A stretch of DNA of 64,000 nt from Anthoceros angustus (GCA_010909165.1 VJWM01000144.1:554965-618964), one strand, 5' to 3'. Shown: positions 1 to 10,322, counted from the first letter of the stretch. Notes: generated by a model not told the origin, from the sequence alone. Made by a program: numbers and translations.

Positions 1-791
1 GGTCAGGTGCACCTCTGGCGTGGTACACACTTGGCGCAGTCCAGTTACACTAGCGATGGCTAAAGTCGCCATCGCCCAACCTCCAGCAGCTGCAACCAGC
101 CACTTACAGTTAGGGGTCTCCAGTTTCTGACCTCATCTTTGCCAGAACCACACGAGCTTGGCCTTCCGGTGCTCGTGGCGATGCGAAAGGAGTGAAGGCG
201 GCCCGGGTTTATCTTTTTCCACGTTGCTCATGCCTTTCTCCATTCTTTGTCAGAGTGCGGTCCCCATGGAACAGAGACCGTCTCATTCAACCGGGACCGT
301 CGGCATGCTGTTCTTTGCGAACGAGTATGCACCATGGCCATGGTGCATATTGTTTGACAAGAACAACATGCCGACATTAAAAAAGCACAGCTCAGGAAGG
401 TGGAGCAGGAATTCAAGGCCGTCAGTTCAAGCGGGAAGGCCTCGAGCCCAACTAGGCATCCGCTTCGCATCTTGACAAGCAACTCCAAGGCCGGAAGTCA
501 TGTATGTTAAGAATCTCGCACCTAGTGCCTTTCTTCTTCATCCAATTGCACTTTCAGCAGTGCAGTTACAAAGGATCACAACCGTGTTTCCAAAGTTTGC
601 ATCATCTCGCTTTCTTCACTTTCAATAGACAGCAAGAAGGCAACCGGAATCGAGCCCTGAAGCATGTTAGGTAGAAATCCGTGTCCGGATACGAACATGA
701 GATATGGGCATCCCGATTAGCACCTGAACAAAAGCTCCTGAACAATTGCCAAAGCTGGTCTCCATCTCGGACCATGTAATGTCATGGCAAG
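1..791. other. intergenic, no supported gene
   Basis: Short open frames occur on both strands, but none shows a recognisable domain, and the overlapping frames at 158-488 look like chance openings. The stretch at 500-790 probably holds the 3' untranslated region of the minus-strand gene that ends at 792. Confidence 0.5.
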
Positions 792-1486
792 TCATTTCTT
801 CCTTGGCTGACGAGGACTAGCGAACTTGGACTGAGAGCTAGCAGCCTTGAGAGACTTCTTCGTCCATCTGAACAGCCGATCGATCGGCAAGCAGCCCAGA
901 GCGCATACCATGGCAAGAGTGAAGAGGGGTAGGAGAAACACATCCTGCCTGTATGTACCCTCAGAGGTGATATACCAAAGCAGAGCAACCATGCCAGCCA
1001 GACTGACATAAGAAGGGCCGAACATGGAGAGGATGGCCCCAACCAGGCTCAAGACACTGCCAGCCAGCAGGACAGGATGTATCGACGCGGGTTCTGCTGC
1101 TGCACCTGCTCCATCCCCTTGGTACTTGGCCAGCAGGGTGTTCCAGTCTGGTAGGGTGAAATCTTGGTTGTCTCCCACGATGGACTCCACCTTGGTCATG
1201 AAAGCTGAGGGGTAGGCCATGAATTGCAGAACCGCCTTGTTCACCACGTTGGCGTGGTGCAGATAGGAAATCAGGACTTCGACTGAACTTGTGCAGGTGC
1301 CCTTGTGACATGGAACGCTGCCGACATCAGGGGAGCTGACTCAGAAGCTTGCGGCAAGCACTGATAAACGTGCCAGGATCGTGAAGGAGCAATGGCAAGC
1401 AGGGGGGTTGGTGGTTACCTGAAGATTGGAAACGAGAAGAGGGTGACCAGGAAGAAGAATTGGGCGAGACGCCCTCGCAAATCCAT
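792..1486 (-). CDS. small multi-pass membrane protein, two exons, function unknown
   Basis: I do not recognise the function. Exon 1 is 1419-1486 and starts with ATG at 1486. Exon 2 is 792-1317. The 101-nt intron has a GTAACC donor and a pyrimidine-rich acceptor ending GGCAG, and the phases match (AG joined to C), giving 197 residues. The N-terminus (MDLRGRLAQFFFLVTLFSF) looks like a signal peptide or first membrane segment. It is followed by a small Cys-containing lumenal stretch with residues PCHKGTC. The second half has about three hydrophobic segments, starting near VLLAGSVLSLVGAILSMFG and ending near LFTLAMVCALGCL. The tail is basic and ends RKK, which is close to but not a canonical KKxx retrieval signal. 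The layout suggests an endomembrane protein. The reading frame is intact, so the gene is probably functional. Confidence 0.65.
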
Positions 1487-2091
1487 GTTGAACGGGTTGA
1501 CCGGCCTTGGGCCTTCCCCGTTTCCAGCCATCGTTGTCCGCTCACCGACGGGATGGAATCTGATAAAAGACCTGGCTGGCTTCGGGAGTCGGCTGAAATA
1601 GATATAGTGTGCAGTTGTGTGGAGAGCATGCCAGGATTGGAATGAAGCAACCTGGTGGTCTCAAGGCTCTGATTAGAAGCAAGCCCGCTTCCCGCAGCCC
1701 TTCGGGCGATTGCTGGAGATGTCTTTCACTGTTGCGGGGCGCATCGGCACCGAGCACTTCTGCAGCTAATGATTGTGCATGGGGGGACGTTGGATCGGAG
1801 AAGGTAATTCTGACATTCATCAGCGCCCATGTTTGAAAGATCTGTTATGGAAGGTGTTAGGTGGCTTGGTAGGTCTTGACATGGATCGTTTCAGGGGCGC
1901 TGCAACCAGTGGGAATCTGTATGCGGAGCAAGTGCACAATCCACGGGCTTTCAGAAAAAGCTTGGAGTCACAGACACTGCGTGGGAAGGATTCTACCAAC
2001 GGAGTGAGGACTCTGGAAGGTCCAACTTGCTCTCGCTCGCATCATCTTCTTTGAATGGACTGTATTTTGTAGGCATGCTGAAGCTACGTAG
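1487..2091. other. spacer between divergent genes
   Basis: This spacer lies between the start of the minus-strand membrane protein gene and the PPR gene. It should hold both promoters. I saw no convincing TATA box. The end of the stretch may include the 5' exon or leader of the PPR gene; an ATG at 2075 opens a frame rich in Arg and Ser, different from the PPR frame. Confidence 0.4.
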
Positions 2092-2130
2092 CTGTGGCAG
2101 GCTGATGGGGACCAGAATCAGCCTTGCAGG

Positions 2131-5100
2131 TTGGGAAGGTGTAAGGAGGCCTTGGAGTGTGCAACTTGGAGGAAAGCGTGTGAAGAAGAGCAGCTCAATG
2201 AAGTCGTTGAAGCTTTGGACTTTCTGGTCCAGCGGGAGTGTTATGTTCCGGCGTCTGTTTTTCATACCGTCATCAAGGGGTGCACTTCAGATCAGGATGT
2301 GGTTGCTGGCAGGCATGTGCATGCTCTCACAGTTCAAAGTGGCCATGAGTCAAACACATCCTTGGCTAACAATATCATCTCCATGTATGCTGCTCATGGG
2401 AAGTTACAGTGGGCTACACAGGTGTTCAGTAGTGTGGCTGCACCAAGTCCGTCTACTTGGGCTTCCATGATTTTGGCCTTTGCCGAGCATGGGGAGCCTT
2501 TGCAAGCTATCAACATGTATCGCCAAATGCGAGAAGCTGCGGTAGAGCCAACCAGCTATATATTTGTGGCCGTCCTTAAAGCGTGTGCCAGGGCTGCAGA
2601 CTTAGCATCTGGCAAGGAGGTGCATGCTGACATTCTGGGCAGTGTGGTGCAGCTCAATACATATGTTGGGAACTGCCTGGTGGACATGTATGCAAAATGT
2701 GGGAGTGTAGCAGATGCTCGCAGAGTATTTGACAGATTGCCCACAAAAGATTTGGTGACATGGAATGCTATGATCGCAGGATATGCTCAACATGGCTTTG
2801 GTCAACAGGCCCTTGCTCTCTTTGCAACTAAGCAACAAGAGGATACCGCTCCAGCCAATTATGTGACATTTTTGTGTCTCTTGAAAGCCTGTGCAAGTTC
2901 GCGGGCTTCAAGTGAGGGAAAAAAGCTACATTCCCAGATTCAGAGACGAGGACTTGAAGATGATGTGGTGCTTGGCAGCAGCCTGGTGGATATGTATGCC
3001 AAATGTGGTTTATTACAAGATGCTCAGAGAGTATTTGACAGGTTGCCCCGAAAGAATGTGGTTACATGGACAGCCATCATCGGAGGATATGCAGAGAATG
3101 GATTTGGTCAAGAAGCTCTGAATCTTTATAGTCGGATGCAACAGGATTGTGTCAGTCCTGCCAATCATATCACCTTTGTTTGTCTCCTGAAAGCTTGCGC
3201 TAGTGTTGGAGCTTTACACGAGGTAAAACAGCTGCACTCCCAAATACAAGAAAAAGGCCTAGAAACTGACGTGGCTGTTGGGAATATATTGGTAGACACG
3301 TATGTCAAATGTGGGAACCAGAATGATGCTCGTGCAGTATTTGACAAATTGCCCGTGAAGGACAGTATGTCATGGAATGCGTTGATCTCTGGGTATGTCC
3401 ATCAGGGTTTGGGTCATGAAGCCCTTACTCTATACGCGAGGATGAAAAAAGAAGCAGGTGCTTTATCCGATTGTTCTACATTTGGCTGCCTCCTGAAAGC
3501 ATGTTCAAGTGTCAGAGCTCTTCGTCAGGGCAAGGAGCTTCATGATGCAATCAAGAGACAAGGACTGGAAACTGATGATAGTCTTGGAAACAGCCTGGTA
3601 GACATGTATGCAAAATGTGGGGGCATAGAGGATGCTCGGGGAGTCTTCGAAAGATTGCCCACCAAGGATATAACAGCATGGAATGCTCTGATTGCTGCAT
3701 ATGTTGAGAATGGTCAGAACCATGATGCAGTTGCTTTGTATCAGAGGATGCAAGTTGAGGGTATTACTGCAGCCAATCGCGCTACATTCCTGCCCTTATT
3801 GAAAGCAACTGCTAGCCTTGGAGCCCTACACCAGGGTAAACAACTTCATTTCAAGATCAAGGAAGGGGGACTGGAAGGAGACGTTGTCGTTGGCAGCTGC
3901 CTGGTGGACATGTATGCAAAATGTCACAGCTTACAGGATGCCTGCGAGTTGTTTGAGAGGTTGCCCACCAAAAATGTGGTGACATGGACTGCCCTGATTG
4001 CGGGATATGCTCGCCACGGGCTTGGCAAAGAATCCTTGAGTCTGTTTGAAAAAATGCAACTGGACGGTGCCACTCCAGCTGATAATGTTACGTTAGGGTG
4101 TGTACTGAAAGTGTGTGCAGCTGTCAGATCTTTAGATAAGGGCAGAGAAGTACACTCCCAGATTGAAGAAAGGGGGCTGGCAGGTGATGTAGTCATCAGC
4201 AACAGCCTGGTGGACATGTATGCAAAATGTGGGAGTCTAGAGGAGGCCCGCAGAGTATTTGACAGATTGCCAACCAGAGACGTGTTGGCATGGAATGCAA
4301 TCATTTCTGGATATGCTGAGCATGGTCTTGCTCAAGAAGCCCTGTCTCTTTTTGCAAGTATGCAAGGTGAGAGTACCATTCAAGCAGATCATATTACTTA
4401 CGTGTGCCTCCTGAAAGCATGTGCACGTGTCAGGGCGTTACAGGAGGGAAAAGAACTTCATGCCCAGATTCAGAAAAGAGGACTAGAAGATCATGTAATT
4501 GTTGGCAACGGTCTGATAGACATGTATGCAAAATGTGGTGATTTAGATCACGCACGTATAGTATTCGACAGATTACCAGCAAGGGATGTGGTAACATGGA
4601 CTGCCATGATTGCAGGATATGCTCAGCATGGGCTCGGTCAAGAAGCCCTCTCTGTCTATGCACGTATGCAAGAGGAGGGTCTGACACCAACAGACCATGT
4701 TGCATATGCTTGCCTCCTCAGAGCGTGTGCCAGCATCGGATCCATACATCATGGGAAACAAGTCCATGCTCAGATAGAAAAAAGAGGACTGGAGGGTGAA
4801 GTTACTATCAGAAATGGCTTGGTTGACATGTATGCGAAATGTGGGAGTTTAGAGGATGCTCGTATGGTGTTTGACCAATCGCCAGCAAGAGATGTTGTAA
4901 CATGGACGGCAATGATATCAGGTTACGCACACCAGGGGCTAGGTCAGGAAGCCCTTGTTCTGTACGAGGGTATGCAACAGGAGGGCATCGCAGCTGATCC
5001 TGTTACTTTTGTCTGCCTCCTGAAAGCTTGTGCTAGCATTGGAGCCGTAAATCAGGGAAAGAAGCTTCATTCTCAGATCCAGGGAAGGGGACTGGACTGT

Positions 5101-6099
5101 GATCTGGTTGTTGGGAATGCATTGGTCGACATGTATGCAAAATGTGGAGATCTTGCTGATGCTCGCAGTGTATTTGACAAGTTGCCTTCCCGAGATGTGG
5201 TATCATGGACTGCTCTGCTGAATGGATATTGCCAACATAGTAATGGTCAAATGGCAATTGACTGTTTTCAAGAGATGCGGCAAGATGGGGTGGAGCCCAA
5301 TGATGCCACATTCATTTGTTTGCTTGTAGCATGCAGTCACGAGGGCCTGGTAAATGAAGGTCAGCAGTTCTTTAAGATGATGGTGGAAGACTACTGTTTA
5401 GAGCCCACAGTTCACCACTATTGTTGCATGGTTGATCTTCTTGGGCGGTCCGGCCGTCTGGACGAAGCAGAGCACATGTTGCGCACTATGCCAGTTCCCA
5501 GTGACGTAGTAGGCTGGACGTCTTTGCTGAACGCCTGTAAATACCTCGGCGACATAGAGCGTGGAAGGAGATGCTTTGACCGCCTCCATGCATCGGAACC
5601 TCAAAATGGAGCTGCATACATGCTCATGGAAAGCATCTATCGAGATGCTGGTAGGTGGGAGGACGTAGAGCATCTCCAAACCTTAAGAAAGTCCGCCGGT
5701 GCTTGCAAGAAGCCTGCAAGGGCCTGGATTGAAGTAAACAGCAAGGTGCACACATTCTGTGTGGGGGAAGAAAGAGATGACATCTCCTCTAAGCTAAGAA
5801 GTGTTAACATGTGGCTGGAGGAAGAAGTGGGACATGTGCAACAGGCAGAGGCTCTTTCTAACAGAGAGAAGCAGGATGCCTTGTGTGGACATGCTGAGAA
5901 ACTAGCGTTGGCCTACGGTCTTTTGAACACTTCAGATGGCACAACTTTGCTAGTCACCAAGAATCTCCGTATGTGCAATGACTGCCACAGCGGCACCAAA
6001 GCTATGTCGAGGATAGAAAAGCGGGAGATCATAGTTCGAGATGCACACCGAGTCCACCATTTTGTGAACGGCTTTTGTTCATGCGGGGATCGGGTATGA
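2131..6099 (+). CDS. PLS-class PPR protein with E, E+ and variant DYW (KP-like) domain
   Basis: About 1,320 residues. Family knowledge: PLS-PPR proteins bind organellar RNA one base per repeat, and their DYW domain is the deaminase that edits it. Ten PLS triplets are visible, each about 102 residues and usually centred on an MYAKCG-like motif with a following VFD(R/K)LP. They are followed by E/E+ (CMVDLLGRSGRLDEAE) and the DYW domain. The zinc and catalytic signature is present: HAE at 5890-5898 and CNDCH at 5974-5988. Two departures from canonical DYW stand out. The PG box reads KKPARAW (5707-5727), and the last three residues are DRV (6088-6096). Both match the KP variant class associated with U-to-C editing. 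The open frame starts with TTG at 2131 and no in-frame ATG precedes the first repeat, so a start exon or a frameshift is missing. An organelle transit peptide is expected but not resolved. The repeat array is otherwise undamaged. Confidence 0.88.
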   Translation: MGRCKEALECATWRKACEEEQLNEVVEALDFLVQRECYVPASVFHTVIKGCTSDQDVVAGRHVHALTVQSGHESNTSLANNIISMYAAHGKLQWATQVFSSVAAPSPSTWASMILAFAEHGEPLQAINMYRQMREAAVEPTSYIFVAVLKACARAADLASGKEVHADILGSVVQLNTYVGNCLVDMYAKCGSVADARRVFDRLPTKDLVTWNAMIAGYAQHGFGQQALALFATKQQEDTAPANYVTFLCLLKACASSRASSEGKKLHSQIQRRGLEDDVVLGSSLVDMYAKCGLLQDAQRVFDRLPRKNVVTWTAIIGGYAENGFGQEALNLYSRMQQDCVSPANHITFVCLLKACASVGALHEVKQLHSQIQEKGLETDVAVGNILVDTYVKCGNQNDARAVFDKLPVKDSMSWNALISGYVHQGLGHEALTLYARMKKEAGALSDCSTFGCLLKACSSVRALRQGKELHDAIKRQGLETDDSLGNSLVDMYAKCGGIEDARGVFERLPTKDITAWNALIAAYVENGQNHDAVALYQRMQVEGITAANRATFLPLLKATASLGALHQGKQLHFKIKEGGLEGDVVVGSCLVDMYAKCHSLQDACELFERLPTKNVVTWTALIAGYARHGLGKESLSLFEKMQLDGATPADNVTLGCVLKVCAAVRSLDKGREVHSQIEERGLAGDVVISNSLVDMYAKCGSLEEARRVFDRLPTRDVLAWNAIISGYAEHGLAQEALSLFASMQGESTIQADHITYVCLLKACARVRALQEGKELHAQIQKRGLEDHVIVGNGLIDMYAKCGDLDHARIVFDRLPARDVVTWTAMIAGYAQHGLGQEALSVYARMQEEGLTPTDHVAYACLLRACASIGSIHHGKQVHAQIEKRGLEGEVTIRNGLVDMYAKCGSLEDARMVFDQSPARDVVTWTAMISGYAHQGLGQEALVLYEGMQQEGIAADPVTFVCLLKACASIGAVNQGKKLHSQIQGRGLDCDLVVGNALVDMYAKCGDLADARSVFDKLPSRDVVSWTALLNGYCQHSNGQMAIDCFQEMRQDGVEPNDATFICLLVACSHEGLVNEGQQFFKMMVEDYCLEPTVHHYCCMVDLLGRSGRLDEAEHMLRTMPVPSDVVGWTSLLNACKYLGDIERGRRCFDRLHASEPQNGAAYMLMESIYRDAGRWEDVEHLQTLRKSAGACKKPARAWIEVNSKVHTFCVGEERDDISSKLRSVNMWLEEEVGHVQQAEALSNREKQDALCGHAEKLALAYGLLNTSDGTTLLVTKNLRMCNDCHSGTKAMSRIEKREIIVRDAHRVHHFVNGFCSCGDRV

Positions 6100-6401
6100 C
6101 AACGCAGCCCTGCTGACACACCATATGCACATTCTTAAAACCGTGCATTTTCAGAAAAGGGAATGCGCTTCATAAATATTGTGACCCGCCGAACTATCCA
6201 CCATCTTGTGAACGGATCCTGTTTATGACAACGCAACCAACAACGCAGTTCTGCCGACAAACATTACGTTCTCAAGCCGTGCATTTTCCAAAGTACATAC
6301 TCCGCTACTTCAACAGATTCCCAGTCGGTGGCAGATGCACGAACTTGAAGGGCAGCTATGAAGACGTGAGCATCTGCCTTCACACCTGACCTCTGCATTT
6401 C
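6100..6401. other. 3' flank of PPR gene
   Basis: AT-moderate sequence with no gene. Phrases from the end of the PPR coding region recur here (6190-6260: a GTGAACGGATCCTG-like echo, then repeated ACAACGCA phrases). This suggests a decayed local duplication of the PPR 3' end. Confidence 0.35.
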
Positions 6402-6409
6402 ATGGTACA

Positions 6410-6641
6410 TGGTGAGCTAAAATCAGCCCCTCCTACTCCATTTGTCCATGCGCAACAAGCGCCTCATGTCCAAACCCCTGCTGAGTACCCAGCGACCCAA
6501 GCATTCCATGTCACCACATTCTTTGTCTTCATGCCGTCAAAAACCTGGCATGCATCTTCCAGTTCACCACATTTTGCATGCGAGTCCACCAGGCAGGTGC
6601 CCACCACTACGCCGTCCAGCAGTCCTCTTTCGACAATGTGA
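6410..6641 (-). pseudogene. PPR gene fragment (pseudogene)
   Basis: Read on the minus strand, this stretch encodes recognisable PPR L/S repeat phrases: GTCLVDSHAKCGELEDA, then VFDGM, then NVVTWNA, then a stop soon after the next repeat starts. There is no start and no full repeat array. It is closely related to the fragments at 7430-7530 and 36.5-37.6 kb, so all three belong to one decayed PPR family rather than to the intact neighbours. Confidence 0.7.
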
Positions 6642-7429
6642 GCGTGCAGCCGCCAGACCTACTGCAGGCACCACTGCTTGCATAGGCCTTTTGAAGGGCC
6701 ACATTCTCGATATGAGTGGCTCACACCCTCGATGTGAGTGGTGCTTTCGGCAGCCATGCCTGCCAGGACCACAGCCACGCCAGCACGCAGGTCGGTTGCT
6801 GATACAGGTGCGCCATAGAGCGAGCTGATAACACAGTGCCATCAGTGCTGGAAAAATGTCACAACATGCAGAGCTAAAATTGGAAGTCCTCCACCACTTT
6901 CAACCATCCCTACAAACAAAGCACTCCAAGTTGCGATCGCGGATTCAGCACATACCTCCCCTGATCTTTGCCACTGATGGTGGCCACATTCCTGCTAACT
7001 CACACTTTTGCTCCCAGCTTCTATAACTCTTCCACTGCAACAGTCAAGCTCTCATGTCAGACCATCACCCAACGATAGCACGCACGCCCTTCCCTGTTAA
7101 CCTGGGCTGCTACGTGAGAAATGAGTCGAGCGGCTGACCTCCACGATCACTGGGTAGTTCAGATTCGTCCCTCTCGCCAGGGGAGAACAGGCTTGTAGCA
7201 CAATGTTCTGGGACTTGCAAAACTATACAAGTCTTCCCCTTCCACAGAGAGGACTTGGCTCAGTCTGCCGAACCAGTAGGGTTTGGGGTTTCCGTTAATC
7301 CAATCAAGAGCCAGCACCTTCTGCACCATGCCATCCTCTTTTGACAGTCTGTGAGTGCAGTTGCCTGCCCTACTGCAAGGCACCAGTGCTTGCATAGGCC
7401 TTCGGAACGCAAGCAGAAGTAGCATGTTG
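6642..7429. repeat. spacer with a short repeated motif
   Basis: No gene seen. A phrase built on CCTACTGCA(A)GGCACCA(C/G)TGCTTGCATAGGCC occurs at about 6658 and again at about 7368, each near a PPR fragment. The two PPR fragments and this phrase were probably duplicated together. Confidence 0.4.
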
Positions 7430-7535
7430 AGCTAAAATCAGCCCTTCCTGCTCCATTTGTCCATACGCAACAAGCGCCTCATGTCCGAACCCCTGCTGTG
7501 TGCTCAGCGATGCAGTCATTCCATGTCATCCCACG
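7430..7535 (-). pseudogene. short PPR remnant
   Basis: On the minus strand this repeats the same phrase found in the 6.4 kb fragment and at 37.4 kb (GHEALVAYGQMEQEG in one frame). It is only a piece of one repeat and contains frame breaks. Confidence 0.55.
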
Positions 7536-7673
7536 TAGGGATTCGGAAAGAATGGCGTTCGCTAGGATGACAACAATTTCGTGGAAAAAACGGAGGCAGC
7601 TTCTATCTGTTACTGCCTCTCTTCTGCGGACCACTTGAAATTGAGTCGCCGCTGCAGGTGGACAACGTTTGAA

Positions 7674-10322
7674 TCATAAGCAAGTGACACTTGCCTCCTT
7701 CGACCGCGCACTTAGCTCTCTCAGCAACTCATACAACAATGCTTCTTCTGGATGCCTGCGGTCTCCCACCAGAAACGTGTGCACATTGTTTTCCAGCTCA
7801 ATCCAACTCTGGCCAGGCTTCTTCCAGGCACCTGCCTTGCGTCTTAACTCATCTATTTCATTTGCCTGATCCAACATGCCAGCATGAGCATAGATCTGCA
7901 ACATCAGCACATAGGCTGCAGGATCTTTTGGCTTCAAAGCAACAGCACAATTGAAGGCCTGCCTTCCCAGGGCCACGTTACCATGCTTCCTGCAGGCAGC
8001 CAGTAAGCATAACCATACAGGCAAATCCGGCTGCATCGGCATTTCTGAAAGGAAAGATTGTGCCTCGTGAAATAGGCCTGCACGACCAAGAAGGTCAATT
8101 ATACAGAGGTAATGCTCCACAGTAGGACTGATACCGTAGTCCCTGCTTATGCTTTCAAAGAACTCGAGTCCTGAATCCACCAATGACCCATGGCTGCATG
8201 CGGAGAGGAGTCCAATGAATGTGAGCCTATTTGGTCTTATTCCTGCAAGGTGCATGTCCTTATAACACTGCAGGGTCATCTCACAAGCTCCAAGCTTGGC
8301 ATACCCACCAATTAGTGCATTCCATGATACTACATCGGGCTGAGGCATTGAGTCAAAGACACGTTGAGCATCCACCATGCTCCCACATTTGCTGTATGCA
8401 TGAATCAGAGAGTTTGTCACCAGAAGGCTGTCTTTGAATTGAGACTCCATGATACGTTGGTGTGTATACGAGCAAAGGTCTATTACTCCTGCATTGCTGC
8501 ATGCTTCTAGAACAGCAAGAAATGTAGCCTCATCTGGTTTCACACCTTCTGTCTGCATTTGAGAATACAGTTGCAAAGCCTTCCCAGCTTGGTGCTGCTG
8601 ACCATAGGCTGCAATCATTGAATTCCACAAGACTACATCACGGCGGGACATGCTTACAAAGACCTGTTCTGAATCCTTGATACTCCCACACTTTGCATAC
8701 ATGCTGACTAAAGCACTAGCAACAAACAAGTCCGATCCGAAACCCATCTTAGTTGCTGCAGCATGCACTTTCAGACCTTTTTTAAGTGACTCCGCCTTGA
8801 GATTTTGACCATTGATATGTGCATTTTCTTCCTTTCCGGCACAGCTAGTACATGCTTCAATAGCACTGAGGAAGGTCGCAGCATCTGGCAGGACATTATT
8901 GCCAAGCATTTGCCAAAAAATCTGCAAGCCCATGTCCCCTTCTTCTTGCTGAGCATATGCTGCAATCATAGCATTCCATGACACCACATTGCGGCATGAC
9001 AAGCCATCAAATACGTGTCGAGCATCTATTATGCGTCCACAGGTGGTATACATACTAATTAAACTGGTACCAACAAAAACATCGGATTCGAAACCCCTAC
9101 CAGCAGCTTCAGCATGGATTTTCTTCACCAGTTGCAGTGACTCCAATTTAACATTGCCACCTTCCACAAGTGACCTGTCCTCACGTACTGCAAGACTCCC
9201 ACAGGCTTGGATAGTGCTGACAAACGTCCAGGCATCTGGTAGGATGGCCTCTTGTTGTATGTTCCAAAACATCTGCAAGCCAATTTGTCCTTGACCCTGC
9301 TGAGCATATGCTGTAATCAGGGCGTTCCTTGAGACGACATCACGGTGGGACAATCGATCAAATACGTGCTGTGCATCCATGATGCTCCCACACTTGGCAT
9401 ACATGCTGACCAAGGTGTTACCAACAAAGACATCTGATTCAAATCCCCTCTGAGCTGCATCATAGTGTATTGCCTTACCCGTCTGCAATGTCTGTACTTT
9501 AACTTCATGCGCCTCCAAGAATTTTCTTTCCCTCTCCGCCAGGCTGCCACATGCCTGGAAAGCGCTAACAAAAGTCCTGGCATCTGGCTTCACCCCTGAC
9601 GTGCACATTTTCTGGTAAATCTGCAACCCCTTCTCCCCTTGGCCATTCTGGGCGTAGGCTGCTAGCATGGCATTCCATGACACCGCATTGCGGTAGGACA
9701 TCCCGTCAAACACGTGTTGAGCATCCTCTAGGCTGCCACACTTTGCATACATACTGATCAACGTGCTGCCAACAAACACGTCTGATTCCAAACCGTGGGT
9801 AACAGTGGCAGCGTGAATCCGTTTGCCCTCTTCCAAATCCTCCAACCTGCTGCATGATTTCAGTAAGCTGACAAACGTGTGTTTATTGGGCTTCACTCCC
9901 TCCTGCAGCATCCGCTCATAGCAGGCGAGTGCCTCTCGACATTTTCCAGCATTGCTATACCCTGAAATGATGGCAGTCCACGAGAAGACGGACCGGTGCA
10001 GCAACCTTCGGAACAGATAAAGGCCATCAGAAAGGCTTCCGCAGTTGACTAGTGTGGTGACTACAAAGTCGCCCAGACTTCTATCCGACTCCAACCCATT
10101 CTTTGCCAGATGACTGTGTACCCATTTCGCTTCGGCGAGGGCCCTGTTCTTCATGCACACCTGCAACACGTTTCTGTAAAACTGCACCGAAGGCACTTTC
10201 CCCTGCTGTTCCATGTTGCGCAGGACAAGGAGTGCTTGCTGAAGGTGTCCATCCTTGCACAAGCTGCTACGTTTACCACTGTCCACAGCATTCATCGAAG
10301 GGCACAGGTCCGAACCTCCCAT
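7674..10322 (-). CDS. PLS-class PPR protein, E+ subclass
   Basis: 882 residues from the ATG at 10322; a GTG just before it is not a likely start. It contains a long series of P, L and S repeats with SMYAKCG and VFDxM/L motifs. Two insertions of about 15-20 residues lie between repeats (near SLAERERKFLEAHEVK and SLAVREDRSLVEGG). The E domain follows (CIIDLLGRAGLFHEAQ), then a canonical PG box (KKPGQSWIEL) and the E+ region. The protein stops about 30 residues later, at KEASVTCL, so the catalytic DYW domain is absent. E+ proteins of this kind recruit a separate DYW deaminase in known systems; that role is inferred here. The frame stays open for about 130 nt upstream without another ATG, so an upstream start exon is possible. 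No clear transit peptide is seen. Confidence 0.87.
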   Translation of the reverse strand: MGGSDLCPSMNAVDSGKRSSLCKDGHLQQALLVLRNMEQQGKVPSVQFYRNVLQVCMKNRALAEAKWVHSHLAKNGLESDRSLGDFVVTTLVNCGSLSDGLYLFRRLLHRSVFSWTAIISGYSNAGKCREALACYERMLQEGVKPNKHTFVSLLKSCSRLEDLEEGKRIHAATVTHGLESDVFVGSTLISMYAKCGSLEDAQHVFDGMSYRNAVSWNAMLAAYAQNGQGEKGLQIYQKMCTSGVKPDARTFVSAFQACGSLAERERKFLEAHEVKVQTLQTGKAIHYDAAQRGFESDVFVGNTLVSMYAKCGSIMDAQHVFDRLSHRDVVSRNALITAYAQQGQGQIGLQMFWNIQQEAILPDAWTFVSTIQACGSLAVREDRSLVEGGNVKLESLQLVKKIHAEAAGRGFESDVFVGTSLISMYTTCGRIIDARHVFDGLSCRNVVSWNAMIAAYAQQEEGDMGLQIFWQMLGNNVLPDAATFLSAIEACTSCAGKEENAHINGQNLKAESLKKGLKVHAAATKMGFGSDLFVASALVSMYAKCGSIKDSEQVFVSMSRRDVVLWNSMIAAYGQQHQAGKALQLYSQMQTEGVKPDEATFLAVLEACSNAGVIDLCSYTHQRIMESQFKDSLLVTNSLIHAYSKCGSMVDAQRVFDSMPQPDVVSWNALIGGYAKLGACEMTLQCYKDMHLAGIRPNRLTFIGLLSACSHGSLVDSGLEFFESISRDYGISPTVEHYLCIIDLLGRAGLFHEAQSFLSEMPMQPDLPVWLCLLAACRKHGNVALGRQAFNCAVALKPKDPAAYVLMLQIYAHAGMLDQANEIDELRRKAGAWKKPGQSWIELENNVHTFLVGDRRHPEEALLYELLRELSARSKEASVTCL

